39,453 nt of DNA. Origin: a virus. The stretch spans positions 1-39,453 of IMG/VR virus record IMGVR_UViG_3300009128_000051. One strand, 5' to 3'. Every line of letters starts with the position of its first letter. The first letter of the stretch is position 1. The notes under the pieces are model-generated. The model saw nothing but the letters and a program-made list of their open reading frames with translations. It was not told the origin of the DNA and did no database searches. This document shows, one piece after another, positions 17,799-26,490 of the stretch. Position numbers and translations under genes: made by a program.

Positions 17799-18091
17799 TG
17801 ATGACTGAAAAGAAAGTCAACATAGATATATACGATGAGGTGAAGGGGCACAGTATTTATGAGCTGCTTATTAAGGGACTTGACCCAGAACAAGCTAAAG
17901 CCCTTGATGGTGTCATAAAAGAGTTCTCTGTTTACATGCAGGATCAAGTTCTTGGTCCGGCAATGGATACAGTTGAACGAGCCAGGACTGCTACAGCACA
18001 GAAATTAGTTATGAACGCTGCCAATAAGATGGGCACCGAAGTTACGTTCGAAGAGGCATCGAGTGGGGAGGAGGAAGTAGACAATGGATGA
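17795..18091 (+). CDS. Small baseplate-region protein, unknown
   Basis: A 98-residue acidic protein whose ATG overlaps the tape measure stop codon (ATGATGATG: starts at 17795, 17798 or 17801 are all in frame), which suggests coupled translation. It begins MMMTEKKVNIDIYDEVKGHS, has a helical middle, and ends in a glutamate-rich tail. I do not recognise the family. Its own stop overlaps the next ATG (18084), so the three genes are tightly linked and probably made in fixed ratio. Confidence 0.65.
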   Translation: MMMTEKKVNIDIYDEVKGHSIYELLIKGLDPEQAKALDGVIKEFSVYMQDQVLGPAMDTVERARTATAQKLVMNAANKMGTEVTFEEASSGEEEVDNG

Positions 18092-21000
18092 AACAACTCC
18101 GTTAGGCCCCAACAATCCAGGACCTTATATTGTTGACGGTGAGTCTGGTGATGCGGATCGATTCGAGCCAGGCATTGACGACCTTACAGAACCACTCAAG
18201 AGGCGACTGGGCGATTATCTGAGTCAAAATACAGCTCATGGCCACGATAATGGCTATTCTCCAACTAGGGGAAATGCATATACTGTTCCTCCCGATTCTA
18301 CAGAATTCACATTTTCCGATGCCAACGGAGCCCCGGTACCGATAGTTACAGCTGGAGGTTCTACAGACTCACAGCATGTTTTTGCCCCTCTGGCAGGAGC
18401 ATTGGACGAGGGGAATGCCAATGGAAGCCCATTCGCCGAGACCCAGTCAGGAGGCCTGACACTCGGACAATTGCTCTCGAAGGGTGGTGGTGATACAGCA
18501 GCGCCATATACCGGCAATACATTTTTAAAGGACGGCGTACTAGCTTCAGGAATTGGTACCAGCGGTCAAGCATCAGCTCCTAACCTACAGGATCCTGCCT
18601 CGGTACCAGTCTCAAACTTAGTCTCCCAGGCCCTGTTAAAAAATAGGTGGAACTCTCGTCGAGACCAGACACCCTTCGATCCTGAAGGCGAGCGTGTTCA
18701 TGACAGTGCCATGCCAATCGCCGGATTTCAGAAGAAATTGGGAGAGTTCGATCCAGAGGGTGAGTCTATTACATTTGAACAGCTTCAGAATGTTGGCCTC
18801 TCACTGATGTTGTTGGCTACTGGCGATGATGCAGACGTTAGTAATCCTATAGATCCTAGGACAAAGACAGCAAAGGACCTAGGGCCAGGCACCACCCAAA
18901 TGGGAATCCCTAGAACGTATCCGCAGGTTGATCCGGTAAATGCATATGGTGCTCCTGGTCATGCCGGTGGCGCAGCCTCGGGAAATACCCGCCCACATGT
19001 CATGGCGGGTTCAGGCGTCTCAAATATTAGAAAGACATCGACAGGAAATCTTGATATAGGTGATGGAATAGCACCATTTAGCTTTGGCAGCTATAATAAT
19101 TTTTTAGATCGCTTTAGCGATAATAGTGAGGCGACATTGGCACTCGCCGGTGCGTTAGCTCTGGCCGTGGGCATAGCAGTTAAGCCCCTGCAATTAATAA
19201 TATCATCACTGATGGAGCCTGTCACGGCCCTTGAGGCCCTTGCCAGGGTGACGCCAATTGGTGCCATGAAGGTTGCCACACGTGCAGGTTTACCTCTGGG
19301 TATAAATCTTAATGACATATTGGCTAGGATAGATTCAGCTGGTAAATCCCCTCTTATATTTACTGGCAGATCATCCCGCAGGTCATTGTTGCTGACTCCA
19401 ATCCCACTCGAGAATTTAGGTATTGTGGTACCTGATAATCAGTCAGGTCTTTCTGGTGCTACCAGATCAGGCGGACCAGTAAGTGCCGGAGGTCTAGCTC
19501 CTCCTGACGGCTTTGTAGGCGATAAATTTAACTTATATATCAGGGCTATCGAATGGGGTCTCCTGGTAATGTTCTTCCCAGGTACAGTCGTCCAGTCCCC
19601 TGGTTTTTATATTACTGTTGCTCGTGATGTCATAAGATCAGCACTTAATCTGTCAACTGACGTAGCTGGGCGGACTGGCACTGTTTCACCGAGGACGGCG
19701 GCTGAACTGACCAGCGTTTCAAATATCCAGACAACAATTGATGCGGGATCAGATGTTCTGACAGCTCTTCTAACATCGAAGATGGCTAACTTCTTAAACG
19801 TAATGACCACAATCGGTAATGCTTCCCTTAAGCAAAATCCTGCGCTGTTCCAGATCCCATTACCTGAGGCGATAAATCGAGGCGCACCAATATTGGGTCC
19901 ATCCGGTGAGACCGTCTTTCCAGTTCCAGTTCCGTTCCTACCCCAGAGCTATGTGAGCATGCTACCTGCAGATTATGCTATGTCCTCGAAGATGGCCTCA
20001 GGCCTAGGCCAGATGGGTCGAGGCAGCGGCTATCGAGCTGGAAATGCACTGTCAATGCTACTGCTACCTAATGATTTTAAGGCGGCCAGTAGTAGGATGA
20101 CAGATCTGACCGACGCGTCTAGCGAAGCCTTCCAAGAGGCCATCCTGGAACAGACCAGGCAGGTCCACTCCGCAGGAGGTGTCCTCGCGATGCTCGCCTC
20201 GGCCCAGTCAATTGCACTAAATCCAGGAATCTATACCCGTAAACCATCGGCGGCATACGGACAGCTAAGTGATAGGGAAGGCGACCCGACAGGATTTGGT
20301 AAGCTCGGTAATTTTAGGTTTGAGAATAAAATTGATACAAAGACACGTGCAGAAGTGGAGGCCGAGCTCGATGCCGAGTACATGCCATTCTATTTTCACG
20401 ACCTGCGCACCAATGAGATCGTGGCACTTCAGGCATTCCTATCGACGCTAACAGACAACTATAGCGTTAGTCACCAGTCTACATCAGCTTATGGTAGAGT
20501 GGATGATGTTATGATATATCAGAAGACAAAGCGCGCCATCAGCATTAGTTTCACTATTGCCTGCACTAACCATGCAGATTTCGAGATAATGTACACAAAG
20601 ATAAACAAGTTGGTAACACTTATATATCCGCAGTGGTCTCCAGGGCGTGTGTTAATAAGTGCTGACGGACAGCAAAAAATAGTCGCGCCGTTCTCCCAAA
20701 TACCGACATCGTCTCCTGTCATCCGTCTCCGGATAGGTGATATTATCAGGACAAATAGCAGCAAGTTTAGTTTGCTTAGGCTTTTTGGTGTTGGAACAGA
20801 GAATTTCAGTCTGAGTGCTGCTTCATACGCTCAGGGGGAGCTGCTTGCCGCAATTGAGTCGATTTCCAGTCAGCTTGGCAGTATTCCGCTTGTTCAGGAG
20901 GCGATTAACCAGGTTCAGGCGGAGCTAGCTCAGGCTGACCTGGAATACGGTATATTTTCCAGCGAGGAGAACAATCCAATACTTAAATCGTTCAATGCCG

Positions 21001-21353
21001 TCGGTGGTAAGGGTCTGGCTGGTGTTATAACATCCATGAACTTTGACTGGTTAGGTGGTGCTACATGGGAGGTCGCACGTTACGGCTCTCGTGCTCCAAA
21101 ATTATGCAAGGTCTCTATAGCATTCTCGCCGATCCACGACATTGCCCCAGGTATTGACGCCTCTGGCATGAATCGAGCTCCTCTATATCCAGTTGGAGAA
21201 ACTATGTCGGCCATTGCCGGTCAGTCAGGCCGTGACAGTGCCCTGGGCCCGACAGGCATTGGAGGTCGTAAAAAGTTTAATGAAGCCAAGAAGATAATTG
21301 ATGATATTATTAACAAGATGATTGACAAGACTGGTATAGTCGACTACACGTAG
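18084..21353 (+). CDS. Large baseplate/tail structural protein (gpU-like C-terminus suspected)
   Basis: A 1089-residue virion protein. The first 350 residues are glycine-, proline- and aspartate-rich and probably extended. A hydrophobic helical segment (LAGALALAVGIAVKPLQLII) lies near 355-375. The most family-like part is C-terminal: ALQAFLSTLTDNYSVSHQST, then SISFTIACTNHADFEIMYTK (about 780-840), and GVITSMNFDWLGGATWEVAR followed by KVSIAFSPIHDIAPGID (about 975-1035). This looks like a phage tail module that binds the tube end. Position between the tape measure and a LysM-like gene mirrors P2 gene order T-U-X-D, so a gpU- or gp48/54-like job is plausible. GGAGGAGG precedes the ATG. Confidence 0.6.
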   Translation: MDETTPLGPNNPGPYIVDGESGDADRFEPGIDDLTEPLKRRLGDYLSQNTAHGHDNGYSPTRGNAYTVPPDSTEFTFSDANGAPVPIVTAGGSTDSQHVFAPLAGALDEGNANGSPFAETQSGGLTLGQLLSKGGGDTAAPYTGNTFLKDGVLASGIGTSGQASAPNLQDPASVPVSNLVSQALLKNRWNSRRDQTPFDPEGERVHDSAMPIAGFQKKLGEFDPEGESITFEQLQNVGLSLMLLATGDDADVSNPIDPRTKTAKDLGPGTTQMGIPRTYPQVDPVNAYGAPGHAGGAASGNTRPHVMAGSGVSNIRKTSTGNLDIGDGIAPFSFGSYNNFLDRFSDNSEATLALAGALALAVGIAVKPLQLIISSLMEPVTALEALARVTPIGAMKVATRAGLPLGINLNDILARIDSAGKSPLIFTGRSSRRSLLLTPIPLENLGIVVPDNQSGLSGATRSGGPVSAGGLAPPDGFVGDKFNLYIRAIEWGLLVMFFPGTVVQSPGFYITVARDVIRSALNLSTDVAGRTGTVSPRTAAELTSVSNIQTTIDAGSDVLTALLTSKMANFLNVMTTIGNASLKQNPALFQIPLPEAINRGAPILGPSGETVFPVPVPFLPQSYVSMLPADYAMSSKMASGLGQMGRGSGYRAGNALSMLLLPNDFKAASSRMTDLTDASSEAFQEAILEQTRQVHSAGGVLAMLASAQSIALNPGIYTRKPSAAYGQLSDREGDPTGFGKLGNFRFENKIDTKTRAEVEAELDAEYMPFYFHDLRTNEIVALQAFLSTLTDNYSVSHQSTSAYGRVDDVMIYQKTKRAISISFTIACTNHADFEIMYTKINKLVTLIYPQWSPGRVLISADGQQKIVAPFSQIPTSSPVIRLRIGDIIRTNSSKFSLLRLFGVGTENFSLSAASYAQGELLAAIESISSQLGSIPLVQEAINQVQAELAQADLEYGIFSSEENNPILKSFNAVGGKGLAGVITSMNFDWLGGATWEVARYGSRAPKLCKVSIAFSPIHDIAPGIDASGMNRAPLYPVGETMSAIAGQSGRDSALGPTGIGGRKKFNEAKKIIDDIINKMIDKTGIVDYT

Positions 21354-21361
21354 GATTTGAG

Positions 21362-21655
21362 ATGCCGATATCAAGATATGCCAAAGACTCTATTATTTTA
21401 AAGGGTACCACGATGTCCACAGCTACCGCATTTCGTAAGATAAAGAAAGCTGTGGCATCTAATAGTTTGAGCACCAGCACAATAACAACACAAGGTTTAG
21501 GTCGTCTTGACGAGCTGGCTGGAAATTTATACGGTGACAGTCGCTACTGGTGGATCTTGGCGGCCGCATCTGATATTGGCTGGGGACTCCAGATTCCTGG
21601 TGGAACTATGATTACAGTTCCAGACCTTTCTCAGGTAGTAAGTCTGCTGACATGA
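21362..21655 (+). CDS. LysM-like baseplate protein, gp53/gpX-like
   Basis: A 97-residue protein with the pattern of phage LysM-fold baseplate proteins. GRLDELAGNLYGDSRYWWIL, followed by AAASDIGWGLQIPGGTMITV (about residues 47-87), matches the usual 'RLDxLAxxxYGDxRYWWxIAxxN...PGxxxxIP' form. Such proteins (P2 gpX, domain of T4 gp53) bind the hub or wedge rather than peptidoglycan in the assembled virion. Its stop overlaps the next start by 4 bases (ATGA), so translation is coupled to the hub-like gene. Confidence 0.75.
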   Translation: MPISRYAKDSIILKGTTMSTATAFRKIKKAVASNSLSTSTITTQGLGRLDELAGNLYGDSRYWWILAAASDIGWGLQIPGGTMITVPDLSQVVSLLT

Positions 21656-24528
21656 CTGAGGCATCGAAAGGACTTATTGATGATCCGACGGACGCGCTGA
21701 AGCAGTTCTTTCTTGATCCTCTCATACTTTCACCGCAGGTAGGCGGTGGTCAAAACCAGGCCAACAAGAATCTTATTATATCACGATTGATTTTTGGCGA
21801 TCCAGCACGAGGATCTCGCACTATTGACAATGTTATTAGCGAACTGTCTGATCTTGATAGCGACACATTACAAACACCAATTATAATATTAGGCCCTTCT
21901 AACCAGGCATTTAATATTTTTAATGGTTGGGAAGACATTAATGCTGGTAATATTGGATTGATTACTGCTAATGAAGCGGAGACAGAAACGAATCTGTCAC
22001 TTATATTTGTAATGTCCCAGGCATTCGGGCCAGCAGCACGTGACACAAATGGATTGCAGGTATTTTTTAACTCTATACCCACTGTGCAGATGTCGATGTG
22101 CCAGCCTTTTTTAACTCTCCAGCTAATATCAGATAGGACAAATCCTAGTGAAGGTGACCCGGCTGCAGGCGCATCTATTTATAAGTTTCTTCACGGCGCA
22201 ACAGGATTGAATGACGAACCAAATTTTGTCAAGATGCTTGCAGGCACTGGTATATCAGCTTCAGGTGAGCCAGGAAATATTTCTGAGAATGAGGGTGGCG
22301 CAGGAATGGAGCTCTTTCTGTCACCACAGACAATGGTCCCAGACAGCGACTATGCTAATCATGATAGTAATCTTAGGGCAACACCAATAATTGATAGGTT
22401 TCGTCCATTTATGTCATTAAACGATTTTACAATTAGTTCGTATAACGCTGGTGCAGGTGCATTATCTTACAAGACAGCAAGAATGAGTATAACGTTACAT
22501 GATCGATCGCGAATGACTGAGATTGCCGAGATTTTAAATCCAGGACAGTATCAGTCTGCAAAATTTATATGTGAGTGGGGATGGAGTCATCCTCATGGTC
22601 AGCCGGGATGTGCAATTGAAAATCCGTATGGAAGATTTTTAAACAGTCTTAGAAGGAAAGAGTTGTTTAGGGTGACGAAGTATAAGTTGAATATGGATAC
22701 AGTCGGACAATTTAAGATCGAAATTGATCTTCACTCGCCAGCTGGCCTAGACCTTCAAAACCAAAAAATTTCGGCGGCACCTAACGGTATGGGAACTGAC
22801 AATATTGTGCACCAATTAAATGAGCTAATTACTAGAATTGGTGAGGCTCTTGGTATACTAAGGAGTAAGCAGCAATTAACTAATATTAGTGGATACAGGG
22901 TTCTTGGAAGAATGGGCACCCTGACATCAGTACCTAGATTGACAGACAAAATAGGTGATGGTGATAAGACCGTTGGAGACATGCTAGGAGAAATTATAGA
23001 ATCACTCACGACGACCAAGGAAGAAGGCGAGGATGCACAATGCAGGGAAACGGCTGGCGAATTAATAGCAGATATCGGTAAGCTATACAGTTTGGATGAC
23101 TCATCTGACAGTGATACTATGATAGATGATGCCTATCGAACTGTTGCTAATGCTATAGAAAGAAAAATGGTATCTATCACAGGCGGGCCCACCGGCGGTG
23201 ACGGTGCTGTGCGAGCTGCCACATCTGATCCATTTAAGAACCTGACTAAAAATTGGAACAGTTTAAAAAATGACTCTGATCCTGAATTCCCAGATGAGGA
23301 ATATAATTCTCCAGCCCCATCTTTTGTATCTCTGGCCAAGGTTTTTGCTGTGTTTATAGGTCAGTCGCTGCAGGCGACCAGTCCATATACTGACATTCAG
23401 ATGATATTTCATAATTTTAATGATCAGGCTGGCCTTATGGGAATGACGAAGGCTGATGGTGGTCTACCTGCTAAAAATATTGGTGAGTTTAAGATTCATG
23501 CTGGTAATTTTAGATCTATGCTTACCCATGCGTTTCAACGTAATCGCTCATTAGAAATGGACCTGACTGGATTTATTAGTCTTGTTATTAATAATTTTCC
23601 CGACGACATGTCTAGTATAAATTATGGACTACAAGGCCTCTATCAGACTGTTCAGGATCCTGAAACGGGAAGGATAACAGCGGAAAAGACCGAGGAAGCC
23701 AAGGAAAATGATGCACTTCAAATGCGTGATGCTGTCGCTGCCCGTCTTCGTACACATTGTGTATACACGGAATTTAGGATGCCCCAACTTGAGGTAACAG
23801 TTGAAAGTCAACCTGTTTGGCATGTCGATGGCGGTGAAGACGAGATCATTAAAAATGAGATACTCAAGATTCATGTATATGACAAGCAGGCATCTAATAA
23901 TCCGGCTGCCCAAAATACACTTAGATCTGCGTATAATGCTTTCAATTCAGGCAATGTAAATCAGGAACCCACGGATATATCAGCAGAAGAGGGTACACCT
24001 GCGACAGATGGGGCGCCTACCACCGAAGCAGCCGGCGCCGGCGAGGGGCTGGCGCCTTTGGGTGGCGATATCGACCCAATAGCGCTATTTCGTGCCGTTA
24101 GGAGTGCTGTTCCAACAATTACATATGGCAGCTCTGCATCAATGATTAAGAATGCAAGTTTATCCACCGAGGCGGATCAATTGTTTGCTGCCAATATTAT
24201 GACAGGTGGCGGCCCTAATCCAGGTCCGTTAATGCCGACAGGATTAGGATCGGGAGAGCTTCCGCTTGAGGTATTTCCGACTAGGCTGACACTAGGCTTG
24301 GTGGGATGTCCTCTAATTGAGTATATGCAGCAGTTCTTTGTTGATTTTGGGACAGGAACGTCAGCTGATAACATGTATCACGCTATTAAGGTCAATCACA
24401 AAATATCACCCGGGACATTTGAGACGTCTATCGTTTGTTCATTTGTTGATGCCTATGGCACATTTAGAACACATGCAAGTGGGCTTAGTGCGATTAACGC
24501 CGCGAATGAGGCCAACAAAGATTCCTGA
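21652..24528 (+). CDS. Large baseplate hub-like structural protein
   Basis: A 958-residue virion protein, tentatively the hub (P2 gpD position). Identifiable stretches are FNSIPTVQMSMCQPFLTLQL (about residues 137-156), RPFMSLNDFTISSYNAGAGA, then LSYKTARMSITLHDRSRMTE (about 243-283), and near the C-terminus EYMQQFFVDFGTGTSADNMY followed by VNHKISPGTFETSIVC, which resembles the C-terminal barrel of hub proteins. An acidic, low-complexity linker rich in Glu, Ala, Thr and Gly (about residues 765-800) separates that module from the rest. It is the last structural gene in the window; a promoter and a replication gene follow 46 bases later. Family placement is by context and partial motif memory. 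Confidence 0.55.
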   Translation: MTEASKGLIDDPTDALKQFFLDPLILSPQVGGGQNQANKNLIISRLIFGDPARGSRTIDNVISELSDLDSDTLQTPIIILGPSNQAFNIFNGWEDINAGNIGLITANEAETETNLSLIFVMSQAFGPAARDTNGLQVFFNSIPTVQMSMCQPFLTLQLISDRTNPSEGDPAAGASIYKFLHGATGLNDEPNFVKMLAGTGISASGEPGNISENEGGAGMELFLSPQTMVPDSDYANHDSNLRATPIIDRFRPFMSLNDFTISSYNAGAGALSYKTARMSITLHDRSRMTEIAEILNPGQYQSAKFICEWGWSHPHGQPGCAIENPYGRFLNSLRRKELFRVTKYKLNMDTVGQFKIEIDLHSPAGLDLQNQKISAAPNGMGTDNIVHQLNELITRIGEALGILRSKQQLTNISGYRVLGRMGTLTSVPRLTDKIGDGDKTVGDMLGEIIESLTTTKEEGEDAQCRETAGELIADIGKLYSLDDSSDSDTMIDDAYRTVANAIERKMVSITGGPTGGDGAVRAATSDPFKNLTKNWNSLKNDSDPEFPDEEYNSPAPSFVSLAKVFAVFIGQSLQATSPYTDIQMIFHNFNDQAGLMGMTKADGGLPAKNIGEFKIHAGNFRSMLTHAFQRNRSLEMDLTGFISLVINNFPDDMSSINYGLQGLYQTVQDPETGRITAEKTEEAKENDALQMRDAVAARLRTHCVYTEFRMPQLEVTVESQPVWHVDGGEDEIIKNEILKIHVYDKQASNNPAAQNTLRSAYNAFNSGNVNQEPTDISAEEGTPATDGAPTTEAAGAGEGLAPLGGDIDPIALFRAVRSAVPTITYGSSASMIKNASLSTEADQLFAANIMTGGGPNPGPLMPTGLGSGELPLEVFPTRLTLGLVGCPLIEYMQQFFVDFGTGTSADNMYHAIKVNHKISPGTFETSIVCSFVDAYGTFRTHASGLSAINAANEANKDS

Positions 24529-24539
24529 TTGTTAATAGC

Positions 24540-24569
24540 TTGTTCAATTTGCTAATGGCATGATAAAAT
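24540..24569 (+). promoter_or_regulatory. Extended -10 promoter before the polymerase gene
   Basis: TTGTTC (24540-24545), an 18-base spacer and TGATAAAAT (extended -10, hexamer 24564-24569). The expected start of transcription is about 24575-24576, the A of the ATG, so the mRNA would have almost no leader. Confidence 0.5.
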
Positions 24570-24574
24570 AGTGC

Positions 24575-25774
24575 ATGCGATTGCACATTTCACGACGACT
24601 AATCGATAATCAGGACGGTATAACATTCGATCGTGATGGTGCTATTGTCGCAATAGGCACACCTGAGACCGACGACTGGACTGTCGGCTGTCAGGACTCA
24701 GGCCTTCGTGTTGAGGACCTCGCCGCCGTCACAGGTCACCAGCTTAATATAATGCCTGATCGAAAGTATATTGCAGCCGTCTCAGCTGTCTCTCAGCCAA
24801 GAGATTTCCCGCTTAAGTGGTCAATGCCTTCCTTGACGTACAGGAACTATCTTAGGAGGCTCCAGGATGAGTCCTGGGATGTCCTAGACTCATCTCCGAT
24901 GGAATACTATCATGACCACTTCGTGTCAACCAGAGACCTCCTGGGAGCCTTGAAGCCTGCAAGGATCGATGCTGACAGGCACCAACGGGCAATCCGTGCC
25001 GAGATGACACCTGGCCAGAGGTCAGTCCTGATCTCATTTACACCCGATGATGATGGATTTGCCAGGTCCGTGGCATATAATCAGCATGGCTCCAGGACCG
25101 GTCGATTGACAGAGAGGTCGGGCCCACAGATTCTTCGACTTCGAAAGGATCTTCGAGGCATCATAGGCTCTCGGTTTGACGGCGGCCAGATATACCAGGT
25201 CGACTTTGTCTCATTGGAGGCACGTATCGCTGCTGCTATCGGTGGCCTGATCGCTGAGCGTGATGTCTATAGCCAGGTCGCCCGCGATGTCTTCGATAAC
25301 ATGTACAGTCGAGATCAGGTTAAGCTGGCATGCCTATCAGTCATCTACGGTGCAGGTCCCAAGAGATTATCATCGCAGTTGGGAATCAGTCGGCTGGAGG
25401 CTAACCTGCTTATCACAAAGATATCCTCAACTTTCGGTGTCCAGGAACGAGCCAGAGAGCTTCTTGGGGATGCTATGGCAGATGATAGGATTAGGAACCA
25501 CTTCGGCCGAGTCCTGACAGCAGATGATAAGGCATCCCACGTCCTGTACAACAACTTCATCCAGTCGACCGGTGTAGACGTCGCCATGTCAGGATTTAGG
25601 AAGATAATTGAAATGACAGACACCTCGACCGTCGTTCCAATATTTCTGCTCCATGATGCTATTATTTTCGACGTCCATCCTGATAGTATCGATGACCTTA
25701 CGGCGATCTCAAGCGGGGTGATTGGGATCGAGGGATTTGACGCTCCTTTTTACGTCGATGTTTCGAAATTTTAG
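24575..25774 (+). CDS. Small family A DNA polymerase (palm/fingers only)
   Basis: A 399-residue polymerase of the DNA polymerase I family, without a 3'-5' exonuclease domain and with a reduced thumb. SRTGRLT precedes motif A. Motif A is QVDFVSLEAR, with D210, E215 and R217. Motif B is RDQVKLACLSVIYG, with R246, K250, Y258 and G259. Motif C is LLHDAIIFDV, with H360 and D361. The two metal-binding aspartates are kept, but the residue after the motif C aspartate, normally Glu, is Ala362, and the fingers position usually Phe or Tyr (F762 in E. coli) is Leu254. It could be a gap-filling or lesion polymerase, or one half of a split replicative enzyme. No ribosome site precedes ATG 24575. It lies between tail genes and the replication block. 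Confidence 0.82.
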   Translation: MRLHISRRLIDNQDGITFDRDGAIVAIGTPETDDWTVGCQDSGLRVEDLAAVTGHQLNIMPDRKYIAAVSAVSQPRDFPLKWSMPSLTYRNYLRRLQDESWDVLDSSPMEYYHDHFVSTRDLLGALKPARIDADRHQRAIRAEMTPGQRSVLISFTPDDDGFARSVAYNQHGSRTGRLTERSGPQILRLRKDLRGIIGSRFDGGQIYQVDFVSLEARIAAAIGGLIAERDVYSQVARDVFDNMYSRDQVKLACLSVIYGAGPKRLSSQLGISRLEANLLITKISSTFGVQERARELLGDAMADDRIRNHFGRVLTADDKASHVLYNNFIQSTGVDVAMSGFRKIIEMTDTSTVVPIFLLHDAIIFDVHPDSIDDLTAISSGVIGIEGFDAPFYVDVSKF

Positions 25775-25786
25775 TTCCACGGCGCC

Positions 25787-25794
25787 TATTTATA
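25787..25794 (+). promoter_or_regulatory. Candidate late promoter element (TATTTATA)
   Basis: TATTTATA ends 4 bases before ATG 25799, and no Shine-Dalgarno motif is present between them. If the element is a promoter, the transcript would be leaderless or would start just inside the gene. Confidence 0.3.
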
Positions 25795-25798
25795 ACGT

Positions 25799-26377
25799 AT
25801 GAAAAACATCAAGCAGCTTATAAGAGAAATAATCCAGGAGACGTATCCCAGTCGACGGGCTATGCATATTACTCCTATCGACTATCGTTCTCGTGGCGGC
25901 CGCGGCGCTGGCGTGCCAGCAGCATCTAAGTTTACCAGTGATACACCGCAGAGAACTAGGCTGGGTCGTCCACCTAGGCCGACTCCTATGCATGGCCAGA
26001 TCGGCGATCCCTCAGTTTCAGGCGTTGACTACATGGGATCTAAGATGATCCAGAACTCTGGTGACTCATACTATCACATGGCTGATTATGACGATCCAGG
26101 ACAGCCAGTTCCAAATCTTGGTGATGAGCAGGTCAGGGATGAGAGGGAGCTTAGGCTTCTTCGGAATATGCTGCTGCTAGATCCTTCTGAGCCTGGTGAC
26201 ATTCCAGATGATGACGTCGATGAGATTTCGGCGGGCGGTGTCGCAGGAGCCACAGTGCCCCTCGGTGCAGGTCCAAACTATCCCAACCCGTCCAAGCGCG
26301 GGAAGCAGCCACCATCGTGGCAATACTACCTCAAGGCCTTAGGCCCTGGGGCTAAAGTCGTCGATCCAGAATTTTAA
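25799..26377 (+). CDS. Unknown phage protein
   Basis: A 192-residue protein of unknown role. It opens with MKNIKQLIREIIQE, a short amphipathic helix pattern (MKxIKxLIRxIIxE) that recurs at the start of many unrelated phage proteins. The remainder is rich in Pro, Gly, Arg and Asp with little regular structure. The C-terminus is basic and aromatic (KRGKQPPSWQYYLKALGPG). There is no ribosome site before ATG 25799, and the TATTTATA element is unusually close. The gene stands between the polymerase and the SSB; a late-type promoter motif would favour a virion protein. Confidence 0.6.
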   Translation: MKNIKQLIREIIQETYPSRRAMHITPIDYRSRGGRGAGVPAASKFTSDTPQRTRLGRPPRPTPMHGQIGDPSVSGVDYMGSKMIQNSGDSYYHMADYDDPGQPVPNLGDEQVRDERELRLLRNMLLLDPSEPGDIPDDDVDEISAGGVAGATVPLGAGPNYPNPSKRGKQPPSWQYYLKALGPGAKVVDPEF

Positions 26378-26385
26378 TATTTGGC

Positions 26386-26421
26386 TTGTACACATCAAGC
26401 TTACTGGGTATTTTATACCCA
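26386..26421 (+). promoter_or_regulatory. Promoter with overlapping operator-like palindromes
   Basis: TTGTAC (26386-26391), a 17-base spacer and TATTTT (26409-26414) form a promoter about 75 bases before the SSB gene. A perfect dyad TGGGTA-TTTTA-TACCCA (26405-26421) covers the -10 box. A second dyad, GCTTG / CAAGC (26384-26388, 26396-26400), covers the -35. This layout suits repressor or activator control. Confidence 0.5.
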
Positions 26422-26435
26422 TGAACACGAACTGC

Positions 26436-26457
26436 CGGAATTAGCCGGGAGATTCCG
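26436..26457 (+). promoter_or_regulatory. Leader hairpin before the SSB gene
   Basis: CGGAAT (26436-26441) pairs with ATTCCG (26452-26457) around a 10-base loop containing GGGAG. It lies in the predicted 5' leader, 20 bases before the AAGGAG of the SSB gene. T4 gp32 represses its own translation by binding its leader; a similar role is only a suggestion. Confidence 0.35.
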
Positions 26458-26490
26458 ATTTGTCACTGAACAACACTGAAGGAGAAAAAG

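Noticed and set aside
16337-17947. A 536-residue open frame on the minus strand
   Set aside because: It lies entirely opposite the tape measure gene and the next small gene, shows no motif, and looks like the shadow of codon bias in the + strand gene.
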